Source: Gemmatimonadota bacterium (lineage in GTDB: Bacteria > Gemmatimonadota > Gemmatimonadetes > Palauibacterales > Palauibacteraceae). Taken from it: DNA of 64,000 nt. Under the pieces are notes generated by a model, which worked only from the letters and a program-made list of their open reading frames with translations, did not search any database and was not told the DNA's origin. The translations under genes and the position numbers were made by a program. Every line of letters starts with the position of its first letter. The stretch's first letter is position 1. Below, one piece after another: positions 36,331 to 43,837 of the stretch. Location of the stretch: the NCBI GenBank assembly GCA_029262175.1, contig JAJCZV010000036.1:124001-188000 (forward strand), given 5' to 3'.

Positions 36331-36575
36331 ACGATCCTCCTCACAACGGGAAAATTGGGTCCGAACGCGGCGGAAAAGCGGTTCCGAGCGCGAGGCGGAT
36401 GAATAGGGGCCAGCGAGGCGGCCGGCGCAATGAATGACTCCGCGTTGCGCGCGGCCCTCGACACCCTCAAGATTCGCGGCCGGATCGCGCGCCCGTCGCC
36501 GACAGATGGGCCGCCAGCGAACCATTCCCCAGGAGAACCGATGGGCCACCCGAGCACCCAAATCGAGAGCGGTCG

Positions 36576-37697
36576 GTGAGCGTTCGAATCTGTGTTCCAC
36601 GCGAAAGCGCTCCAGGCGAGACGCGCGTCGGACTGACTCCGGACGCGGTCAAACGGCTAAACTCGGACGACATTTCGATCGCCATCGAAACGGGCGCCGG
36701 CGACGCAGCCGGCTTTCCCGATTCTACCTACACCGAAGTGGGCGCCGAGATCGTTGCGGACCGCGCCGCGTTGCTGGGCTCCGCAGACGTAGTGTTCAAG
36801 GTCGCCGCGCCTGATGCGGAGGAAGCCGATCAGATCCGCGAGGGCGCGGTCCTCGCCTGCCTGCTCCGACCACACGAGAACGCGCCGCTGTTCGAGCACT
36901 TGGCGAGGAGAAACGTGACCAGCCTCGCTCTGGAGCTGGTGCCACGGATCACTCGCGCGCAATCGATGGACGCGCTGTCCTCGCAAAGCAATCTCGCGGG
37001 TTACAAAGCGGTCATCTGGGGAGCGGAAGCGCTGGGGCGGATTTTTCCGCTGCTGATGACGGCCGCGGGTACGCTGTCTCCCGCTCGAGTTCTCGTGCTG
37101 GGGGCGGGCGTCGCGGGTCTGCAAGCGATCGCGACCGCGAAACGGCTCGGTGCGGACACGTGGGGATACGACATTCGTTCGGCGGTGAAGGAACAAGTCG
37201 AAAGTCTAGGCGGAAAATTCGTCGACCTCGAAGAAGGCGCTCCGGCGGATGCGGAGACCGAGGGCGGTTACGCGAAAGAGCTCGACGAAGCCGAACAGGC
37301 GCGCAAGCGCGAGCTGCTTACGCAACATGTCGCCAAGGCCGAAGTCGTGATCACGACAGCCCTCGTCCCCGGGCGAAAAGCGCCCGTGCTCATCACCGAC
37401 GACATGGTGGAGCGGATGAAACCGGGCTCCGTAATCATCGATCTGGCCGGCGAAGCCGGGGGAAACTGCACCCTGAGCGAGCCCGGTCAACGGGTGGTAA
37501 AGAACGGCGTCATCATCCTCGCGCCGCTCAACGTGCCCGCCTCGCTGCCGTACCATGCAAGTCAGCTTCTGGCGCGGAACCTGTCTGCGCTGGTCACACC
37601 GATGATCACCGAAGACGGCATCGCGGTCGATCTCGAAGACGATGTCATTGGCCCGTGCTGCGTCACGCACGCGGGCGAAGTCCGGTTCAGCGCGTGA
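36576..37697 (+). CDS. pntAA: NAD(P) transhydrogenase subunit alpha, part 1
   Basis: NAD(H)-binding dI component of proton-translocating transhydrogenase, 373 aa. RICVPRESAPGETRVGLTPDAV opens the protein. RPHENAPLFEHL, the RQD-loop equivalent region (ITRAQSMDALSSQSNLAGYKAV), and the Rossmann motif G-A-G-V-A-G at 176-181 follow. The C-terminal half ends in a typical dI (MKPGSVIIDLAGEAGGNC). The start is GTG at 36576. The alpha subunit is split into two genes, as in Rhodospirillum-type enzymes, with pntAB 34 nt downstream. Confidence 0.95.
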   Translation: MSVRICVPRESAPGETRVGLTPDAVKRLNSDDISIAIETGAGDAAGFPDSTYTEVGAEIVADRAALLGSADVVFKVAAPDAEEADQIREGAVLACLLRPHENAPLFEHLARRNVTSLALELVPRITRAQSMDALSSQSNLAGYKAVIWGAEALGRIFPLLMTAAGTLSPARVLVLGAGVAGLQAIATAKRLGADTWGYDIRSAVKEQVESLGGKFVDLEEGAPADAETEGGYAKELDEAEQARKRELLTQHVAKAEVVITTALVPGRKAPVLITDDMVERMKPGSVIIDLAGEAGGNCTLSEPGQRVVKNGVIILAPLNVPASLPYHASQLLARNLSALVTPMITEDGIAVDLEDDVIGPCCVTHAGEVRFSA

Positions 37698-37731
37698 ACC
37701 GACTCCTGTCCCCCCAAACGAGGCATTTCGG

Positions 37732-38031
37732 ATGACCGGAACGCTCTTGGTCGGATTGTATGTGTTCGTGCTCGCCATGTTCATTGGCTTCGAGCTCATC
37801 ACAAAGGTGCCGCCTACGCTTCATACGCCGCTGATGTCCGGATCGAACGCGATCTCCGGGATCTCTATTGTCGGCGCCTTGCTCGTGACCGGAGGCGCCG
37901 GCGACTCCGCGTTGATGCGGTGGATCGGATTGGCAGCGCTGGTGCTCGCGACCATCAACGTGGTCGGCGGCTTCTTGGTGACCGATCGAATGCTGCAGAT
38001 GTTCAAGAGCAAGGATGCGAAACCGTCATGA
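37732..38031 (+). CDS. pntAB: NAD(P) transhydrogenase subunit alpha, part 2 (membrane)
   Basis: 99-aa membrane part (dII) of the split alpha subunit. It has three hydrophobic helices (GTLLVGLYVFVLAMFIGFELI, SIVGALLVTGG, GLAALVLATINVVGGFLVTDRML). Between the first and second it has the conserved VPPTLHTPLMSGSNAISGI. The start ATG at 37732 was chosen over an upstream open frame inside pntAA. The stop overlaps the pntB start (ATGA). Confidence 0.95.
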   Translation: MTGTLLVGLYVFVLAMFIGFELITKVPPTLHTPLMSGSNAISGISIVGALLVTGGAGDSALMRWIGLAALVLATINVVGGFLVTDRMLQMFKSKDAKPS

Positions 38032-39422
38032 CGCTTTCGACGATCATCCCGCTCGCATACCTGGTGTCGGCGGTCCTCTTCATCCTGGGGATCAAACGAC
38101 TCGGGCACCCCGAGACCGCAGCAGGCGGTAATCGTCTCGCTGGACTCGGAATGTTGCTCGCGATCATCGGCACCCTCCTCGATCAACAGATCCTCGAGTT
38201 CACCTGGATCATCGCTGGCCTGGCCGCTGGTGGACTCATCGGTTTGGTGATGGCCAAGACGGTAAAGATGACCGCCATGCCCGAGATGGTGGCCATCTTC
38301 AACGGCTTCGGTGGCGCGGCTTCCGGTATGGTCGCGGTCGGCGAGTACCTCCGGATTATCGGTACCAGCGGGGCGCCCTCGGTGGATTCCGGCGTCTCCA
38401 TCATGGTAGGTACGCTGATCGGCTCGGTGACGCTCTCTGGTAGTTTCATTGCCTACGGAAAGCTCAAGGGAATCATCAGCGGGAACGCCATCTCGAATCC
38501 CATTGTTCGGCTGCTCGCCATCCTGATGGCCCTCATCACGGTGGGTGCCGCCGTCTACCTGATCGGATTTGAGACAAGCCTCCCCATTTTCTGGGGGTTG
38601 ATCGCCGCCTCACTCATCCTGGGCGTCCTCGTGGTAATCCCGATCGGCGGCGCAGACATGCCGGTCGTGGTGGCGCTCCTCAACTCCTACTCCGGATTGG
38701 CCGCCGCGGCGGCTGGATTCGTTCTCGGCAACAACGCGCTCATCATTTCCGGTGCGCTGGTCGGTGCGTCAGGGCTGATCCTCACAAGTATCATGTGCCG
38801 CGCGATGAATCGCTCGCTGTCGAATGTGTTGTTCAGCGCATTCGGGTCGACGGCGGCCAGCGGCGGTGGTCGTGGGGCCGATGGCGACAAGGTCGCAGCG
38901 GAGATCGGAGCCGAAGACTCCGCGATGGTACTCGGCTATGCATCGCAGGTCGTGTTTGTGCCGGGCTATGGACTCGCGGTCGCCCAAGCGCAGCACAAGA
39001 TCCGTGAACTGGCCGACATGCTTACCGCGCGGGGCGTCAACGTGCGCTATTGCGTTCATCCGGTGGCGGGGCGGATGCCCGGCCACATGAACGTGCTCCT
39101 CGCGGAAGCCAACGTTCCCTACGAGCAGCTCTGTGAGCCCGAGGACGTGAACCCGGACATGGAGAACATCGATGTCGCCGTCGTGGTTGGCGCCAACGAT
39201 GTGGTGAACCCTCTAGCGCGGGACGATGCATCGAGCCCAATCGCGGGGATGCCGATTATCGAGACGGACCGCGCGAAGATCTGCATCGTCATCAAGCGTT
39301 CGTTGTCGGTCGGCTACGCGGGGATCGACAACCCGCTGTTCTACATGCCGAACAATCGCATGTTTTTCGGCGACGCGGCGGACGCGCTCGCGCAGATCGC
39401 CGAAGAGGTCAAGCAGCTCTGA
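38028..39422 (+). CDS. pntB: NAD(P) transhydrogenase subunit beta
   Basis: 464-aa subunit with nine or so membrane helices (dII) and the NADP(H)-binding dIII domain at the C-terminus. Visible motifs are MPEMVAIFNGFGGAASGMV and ADMPVVVALLNSYSGLAAAAAGF in the membrane part. In dIII they are PGYGLAVAQAQHKIRELADML, VRYCVHPVAGRMPGHMNVLLAEA, and GANDVVNPLARDD. Together with pntAA and pntAB it makes NADPH from NADH using the proton gradient. The start overlaps the pntAB stop by 4 bp. Confidence 0.97.
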   Translation: MTLSTIIPLAYLVSAVLFILGIKRLGHPETAAGGNRLAGLGMLLAIIGTLLDQQILEFTWIIAGLAAGGLIGLVMAKTVKMTAMPEMVAIFNGFGGAASGMVAVGEYLRIIGTSGAPSVDSGVSIMVGTLIGSVTLSGSFIAYGKLKGIISGNAISNPIVRLLAILMALITVGAAVYLIGFETSLPIFWGLIAASLILGVLVVIPIGGADMPVVVALLNSYSGLAAAAAGFVLGNNALIISGALVGASGLILTSIMCRAMNRSLSNVLFSAFGSTAASGGGRGADGDKVAAEIGAEDSAMVLGYASQVVFVPGYGLAVAQAQHKIRELADMLTARGVNVRYCVHPVAGRMPGHMNVLLAEANVPYEQLCEPEDVNPDMENIDVAVVVGANDVVNPLARDDASSPIAGMPIIETDRAKICIVIKRSLSVGYAGIDNPLFYMPNNRMFFGDAADALAQIAEEVKQL

Positions 39423-39424
39423 TT

Positions 39425-39805
39425 CTAGGGGGCCCGCAGGTCCCTGCGCCAAGCGACGCCGCGCTGGTTCTCGAAGACCAGTTCGCCGTCGTCGGCAAGA
39501 TAGAGCACGGTGTGTAGCGCCTCGCCCAGATTTGTGTAGACGAGTTCGTAACGTGTGCGCTCGGACTTTTCTTGTCGCGTTCCTTTGAAGGCCTTGACCG
39601 GATGGACGGTGTAGTGGTTGTCAGCCGCCCGAAAGATGACGACGTCCTTTTCGAACTCCATCGAGTTCTCTTCGTAGCCCGCCTTCGCGCTGTGCCATGC
39701 TCCGACAAGATCGGGCGAAACTGCGACCTCCTCGGCTCCGCATCCCAAGACGAATGCGTAGACAAGAACCGCAAGCGGCATTCGCGACGCCTCGTTGCCA
39801 TTCAT
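39425..39805 (-). CDS. Small lipoprotein coupled to the HD-GYP gene
   Basis: 126-aa predicted lipoprotein. Signal region LAVLVYAFVLGC ends in lipobox FVLGC. The mature part (DLVGAWHSAKAGYEENSMEFEKDVVIF) looks like a lipocalin-type small beta barrel but is not assigned. The ATG at 39805 overlaps the HD-GYP stop (ATGA) and is preceded by AGGAGG inside that gene. The gene ends 2 nt from the pntB stop in a convergent junction. Confidence 0.8.
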   Translation of the reverse strand: MNGNEASRMPLAVLVYAFVLGCGAEEVAVSPDLVGAWHSAKAGYEENSMEFEKDVVIFRAADNHYTVHPVKAFKGTRQEKSERTRYELVYTNLGEALHTVLYLADDGELVFENQRGVAWRRDLRAP

Positions 39806-41448
39806 GCCATCCTCCTCACTTCTCTCTTCAATGCCACATCTTCGTTTAGATGAGCGTTCAGAGGCGTCACATCCGGGGTCGCGATTCCCGAGGCGTGTAT
39901 TCGAAGAAACGCGTCCACCACACGCGGATCGAACCCGATGCCTCGTTCCGTCTCGATGATCGACAAGGCCTTCTCGATCGGTAGGCCCTCTCGATAGGGG
40001 CGATCTGAAGTCATGGCGTCGAACGTGTCCGCTACCGCGACGATCCGCGCCTTGAAATCGATCTCCTCCCGGTTCAAGCCGTGGGGATACCCGGTCCCGT
40101 CCCAGCGCTCGTGGTGCTGTTCGATGATGGGAAGCAGCGGCGCGTATTGAGTGATCGGTTCGACGATCTTTACCCCGTGCAGGGTGTGCGCCCGCATCGC
40201 CTGCCACTCCTGGTCGTCCAGCGGTCCGGGCTTGTCGAGCACGGCGAGGGGAACCGCGATCTTGCCGACGTCGTGCAGAATCGCGCCCCGCTCGATCACC
40301 TCGAGTTCACCCGCGTCCAACCCGAGCTCGCGACCAAGCTCCACACTGAGCTGTGTCACCCGCTCGGAGTGCCCGGACGTCCAGTGAGACTTGGCGTCGA
40401 TCGCGCTGGCCAGCGCGCGAATGGTTCCGATGTTCAGCTGATCGAGTGCTTCGAGGAGCCCCCCGATCCTCCCGACCATGTCGTTGAACGAGTCGGCCAG
40501 CTCTTCGAATTCGTCCCCGGTTGCGACCTGGACCCTGGATGCCAAGTCGCCCTGCGCGACTCGCTCTGTCCCCTCTTTGAGCCGTGCCACCGGCCCGAGC
40601 ATGCGGTTGAGCTGAACGTCGCTCGCCAGCGCTACCAAGAGGACGGAGAGGATCACCACGAGCGCGAGCGTCCTCGTGAAGCTCTGGATCGCGGCCATAC
40701 CAGCAGAGCGAGGTTCACTCACGAGGATGCGCCAGCTATCGGTGGAGAACTCCGACGCCAGGAACAGTTCGCGCTGGACGCCCAGGCGCGCGCCGTCGGA
40801 GCCCGTCCAGGTGATTTGATCCGATGTCATGCTGCGTGGCATGGCTCGGGTCATTTCGTTCGGAGCCGGTTCCTCACAACCGACCAGGAGCCGGCGCGTC
40901 GTTCGCACGCAGAGCGCGGTTTGGTCGGGGAGAATCTGAGCCACGCTCTCTAGATATCCGGGGTTGATCGTCCCCCACCAGATCACGCCTTTTCGAGGCG
41001 CGCTCCGGAGCATCACCAACTCGTTCGGTGCCCTGCCGGATCGGAGGATGGTCGCCCCCCGCTCGAGCGCCGACGCCTGACTCGGGTTTAGGTCGACGGG
41101 GAGCCCGTCACCGACGCCGGCCTCTAGTGAGCTCGCCGACACCTGATTGCGGGAGAGCCACAACCCTCCGTCGCCCAACACGAGCGGGGCGCCTTCCTCG
41201 CGGTCGAGCCCACCGCGCGAGAGATCGGCTTCGAGAAGGAGCAAGCGTTCGATCAGTGACATCGCCACCGTTTCGCTCGCGACCGACAGCCGCTGCCAGC
41301 TTTGGTCCGTGAGTTCGCTTCGAACCTGCACGTAGCCAAGGACCGCGAACGTCAACACGGGAAGCCCTGCGCAGAAGAGAAAGAGGATGAGGACGCGGCG
41401 TGCGACCTTTGTCTCAAACCCCTTCCAACGAAACGCGGGCTTCGACAT
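39802..41448 (-). CDS. Membrane HD-GYP domain protein with HAMP domain (putative c-di-GMP phosphodiesterase)
   Basis: 548-aa sensor. Membrane helices at about 19-41 and 257-277 enclose a ~215-residue extracytoplasmic sensor region. HAMP spans about 280-332 (DEFEELADSFNDMVGRIG). The HD-GYP domain follows: H360 in GHSERV, H392-D393 (HDVGKIAVP), HHERWDGTGYPHG with the GYP signature at 453-455, and ADTFDAMTSDRPYR. All catalytic residues appear intact, so c-di-GMP hydrolysis is expected. The start shares one base with the pseudopilin stop (TGATG) and the stop overlaps the lipoprotein start, forming a three-gene coupled unit. Confidence 0.93.
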   Translation of the reverse strand: MSKPAFRWKGFETKVARRVLILFLFCAGLPVLTFAVLGYVQVRSELTDQSWQRLSVASETVAMSLIERLLLLEADLSRGGLDREEGAPLVLGDGGLWLSRNQVSASSLEAGVGDGLPVDLNPSQASALERGATILRSGRAPNELVMLRSAPRKGVIWWGTINPGYLESVAQILPDQTALCVRTTRRLLVGCEEPAPNEMTRAMPRSMTSDQITWTGSDGARLGVQRELFLASEFSTDSWRILVSEPRSAGMAAIQSFTRTLALVVILSVLLVALASDVQLNRMLGPVARLKEGTERVAQGDLASRVQVATGDEFEELADSFNDMVGRIGGLLEALDQLNIGTIRALASAIDAKSHWTSGHSERVTQLSVELGRELGLDAGELEVIERGAILHDVGKIAVPLAVLDKPGPLDDQEWQAMRAHTLHGVKIVEPITQYAPLLPIIEQHHERWDGTGYPHGLNREEIDFKARIVAVADTFDAMTSDRPYREGLPIEKALSIIETERGIGFDPRVVDAFLRIHASGIATPDVTPLNAHLNEDVALKREVRRMA

Positions 41449-41948
41449 CAGTAGTTCTTCGCGATGCCGATATACCCACCATCGTTGGCCATGATGATGT
41501 CGTCATGGCTAGCTTTCGCGGTCAGAGGCGTCTTCGACTGCCCGTCTGGCCCCATGCTGTACAGATCGAACGCAGAGTTGAGTGGGTGGAGGAACTTGTC
41601 CATCCGGGCCCCCGCTGGCGGAGCGCCGCCCCCTCCCCCGGCGTGCGCGAACGACAGATACTGATAGGGGTTTCCCCAGGGATCGAGCATGGACCCGCGT
41701 GCGACGGCATTGAGATCCAGCGGCGTCGTCTGATGCGTCGCTTCGTATCCCATGACGTCGAGTTGTATCGCATCGATGTCGCCGATGGCCCTGGCGACGA
41801 GCGCGCGGTTTTTGATCGAGGTGAGCGCTGGGTACGCGATGGTGCTCAACGTTCCGATGATCGACATGACGATCATGAGTTCGATGAGCGTGAAACCGGA
41901 CGGCCTCCCGATCCCGAGCTCCATGCGATCCTGCGCGTGCTCAGACAT
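41448..41948 (-). CDS. Type IV pilin-like / type II secretion pseudopilin
   Basis: 166 aa. The class III prepilin leader ends in G before FTLIELMIVMSIIGTLSTIAYP, with Glu at +5 as required for assembly. The globular part resembles major pseudopilins (GspG-like: AIGDIDAIQLDVMGYEA, LNAVARGSMLDPWGNPYQYL, DLYSMGPDGQS). It has a Gly-rich loop (AGGGGGAPPAG). The ATG at 41948 was preferred to the long open frame upstream. No other pilus or secretion gene lies nearby, so it is an orphan pseudopilin coupled to an HD-GYP sensor. Confidence 0.88.
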   Translation of the reverse strand: MSEHAQDRMELGIGRPSGFTLIELMIVMSIIGTLSTIAYPALTSIKNRALVARAIGDIDAIQLDVMGYEATHQTTPLDLNAVARGSMLDPWGNPYQYLSFAHAGGGGGAPPAGARMDKFLHPLNSAFDLYSMGPDGQSKTPLTAKASHDDIIMANDGGYIGIAKNY

Positions 41949-42388
41949 CCGACCTACATCTCCCTCTCCACGTCGTACCCCATTCGCCGACCCGCCATCG
42001 TCGGCGAAAACGCCGTCGTTTGGCTGAGAATGCGATCCTAGGGGGGGTACGTCCCAAGTCAAATCGTGCTCAGTTAGGGCAAAAGTCGATCTCTGACGGG
42101 CCGCTCGAGCGGCCCAGGGAGCCGAAACGTGCGACGGCGGGCGTGCGGGGGATCGTGAAACAGCGCAAGTGTCTGGCAGCCCCCATCTTGTGATCGTGAA
42201 CATGAGGTCGAAGGACGGGATCCGGCGGCCAGGCGCCAACGAGAGGGGGTCGACCGTGGCCCTGCCACAACACTCCCGGCGCGGCGCATCATCGTGTTTC
42301 TGGCGTTATGCACAGGAGATACCTAGAGGGCCCCTGGGCGCTTTTCGGGCCCCCTGCGCGTCACGATTTCAGACTTAGGAGCCGACGC
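41949..42388. other. Divergent intergenic region
   Basis: 440 bp between the pseudopilin unit (minus) and the SelA-like gene (plus). It must hold both promoters. It contains a perfect 18-bp palindrome (42098-42115). Open frames running into it from both genes look like extensions rather than real coding sequence. No other structure seen. Confidence 0.6.
42098..42115. repeat. Perfect 18-bp palindrome
   Basis: GGGCCGCTCGAGCGGCCC, 9-bp arms without loop, in the middle of a divergent promoter region. Dyad symmetry of this size could be an operator or a cruciform/hairpin; no second copy was noticed in the window. Confidence 0.6.
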
Positions 42389-43678
42389 ATGAATCGACGG
42401 AGCTTCGTCGTTGGAACTGGATCCGGGGTGGCCGCCTCTCTCACCTTGGGATTGAGCGGTTGCGGCCAGCCCGAAAGCGGAACCGGTGCGTCGGACACGG
42501 GCTGGTCCCCCGAGCCGGGCGCCATCGAGGCTCGATATCGGGACAACATCTACACGCGACTCCTCGGGGTCCGGCCCCACCTTCCGGCGCACGAACACAT
42601 CTCTCGGCTGGGGGGCGGTCGCATGGCGCCCGAGGTCATCGCGGCGATGCGCGAAGCCAACGATTTCTTTGTCGACATGCACGAACTCATGGAGGCGGCG
42701 GGGGCCCGGATCGCGGAGCTCATGGGGGCAGAAGCGGCGCTGGTGACATCCGGCGGTTTTTCCGCGATGGTCCTCGGCGCGGCCGGCTGCCTGACCGGGA
42801 GCGATCCCGACCGCGTTCACGTGCTGCCGCGTCCGGGCTGGGCCAAACGCGAGTGCCTGATTCAGTCGCCTCACCGCTTTGACTACGACCGGGCCTACCG
42901 CGATGCCGGAATGACGATCGTGGAAGCAGAAACGCGTGAGCTCTTCGTCGAGCGCGCAACCGAACGCACCGCCATGATCGCGGCGCTCGCGGCCGCCGAG
43001 CGGCAAACGATGTTCGCGCCGCCCGCGCCGACCACGTGGGCGCCGGCTCCGGGGCCCGAAGTCATGACGGTTCGTGAACAGATCGAAGTCGGTCGCGAAG
43101 CGCGCATACCGGTACTCGTGGATATGGCGTCCGATCTGCCGACGGGGGTCGGACTCAACGAGTTCCTCGAAGCGGGCGCCGACCTCGTCGTCATCAGCGG
43201 GGGCAAGGGGATCGGGGGCCCGCAGTCATCCGGGATCTTGGCCGGACGTGCCGACCTCATCCAAGCGGCCCGTCTCAACGCGTCTCCCAACGACGGCATC
43301 GGACGCGGTATGAAGGTCGGCAAGGAAGAAATCATCGGGCTCGTCGTGGCGCTCGAGCGCTACGTGCAGCTGGACCATGCGGCCTGGGTCGCGGATTGGC
43401 GCACCAAAGCCGAGACCATTGTGCGCGAACTGGCCGGGGTCAGAGGTCTCACCGCCGAGATCGTACTCAACACCGCCGGCTACGAAGACGTCGAGCTGTC
43501 TTGGGATCCAGAAATCATTCCGCTTACGACCGACCAAGCTAAGGCCGGCTTGATGGCCGAGGAGCTACGACTCGCCTACCTCATGACGATCCGCACCCGC
43601 GTGCTACGTGACGGAGAAGAAGTGCTCGTTGGACGGCGGCTTCGCGAGTTCTTTGTCGAAGCGAGTGAACCGAAATAA
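42389..43678 (+). CDS. Tat-exported SelA-like PLP-dependent enzyme
   Basis: 429-aa fold-type I PLP enzyme resembling L-seryl-tRNA selenium transferase/D-glucosaminate-6-phosphate ammonia-lyase-type proteins. The ATG at 42389 is preceded by GGAG. The N-terminus MNRRSFVVGTGSGVAASL is a twin-arginine leader, followed by a possible lipobox (GLSGC). The core has AALVTSGGFSAMVLGAAGCL (phosphate-binding region), DMASDLP, and the Schiff-base lysine K273 in GGKGIGGPQSSG. SelA itself would be cytoplasmic, so export implies another reaction, perhaps amino-sugar or amino-acid elimination in the periplasm. Substrate unknown. Confidence 0.85.
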   Translation: MNRRSFVVGTGSGVAASLTLGLSGCGQPESGTGASDTGWSPEPGAIEARYRDNIYTRLLGVRPHLPAHEHISRLGGGRMAPEVIAAMREANDFFVDMHELMEAAGARIAELMGAEAALVTSGGFSAMVLGAAGCLTGSDPDRVHVLPRPGWAKRECLIQSPHRFDYDRAYRDAGMTIVEAETRELFVERATERTAMIAALAAAERQTMFAPPAPTTWAPAPGPEVMTVREQIEVGREARIPVLVDMASDLPTGVGLNEFLEAGADLVVISGGKGIGGPQSSGILAGRADLIQAARLNASPNDGIGRGMKVGKEEIIGLVVALERYVQLDHAAWVADWRTKAETIVRELAGVRGLTAEIVLNTAGYEDVELSWDPEIIPLTTDQAKAGLMAEELRLAYLMTIRTRVLRDGEEVLVGRRLREFFVEASEPK

Positions 43679-43837
43679 CGACCCGCCCCGGGGCCGTGGG
43701 CAGCGCCGAGGCGATTGTCGCCAACCCACGGGACATCTACGTTTCCGTGGTTCGCGGTCCTCGTTCGGCTTCGCTGACGATGCCCCGTTTCGGACGCACC
43801 GATGGCTTGCACGGTCTTCGCCAGGAGTAGATGCTCA

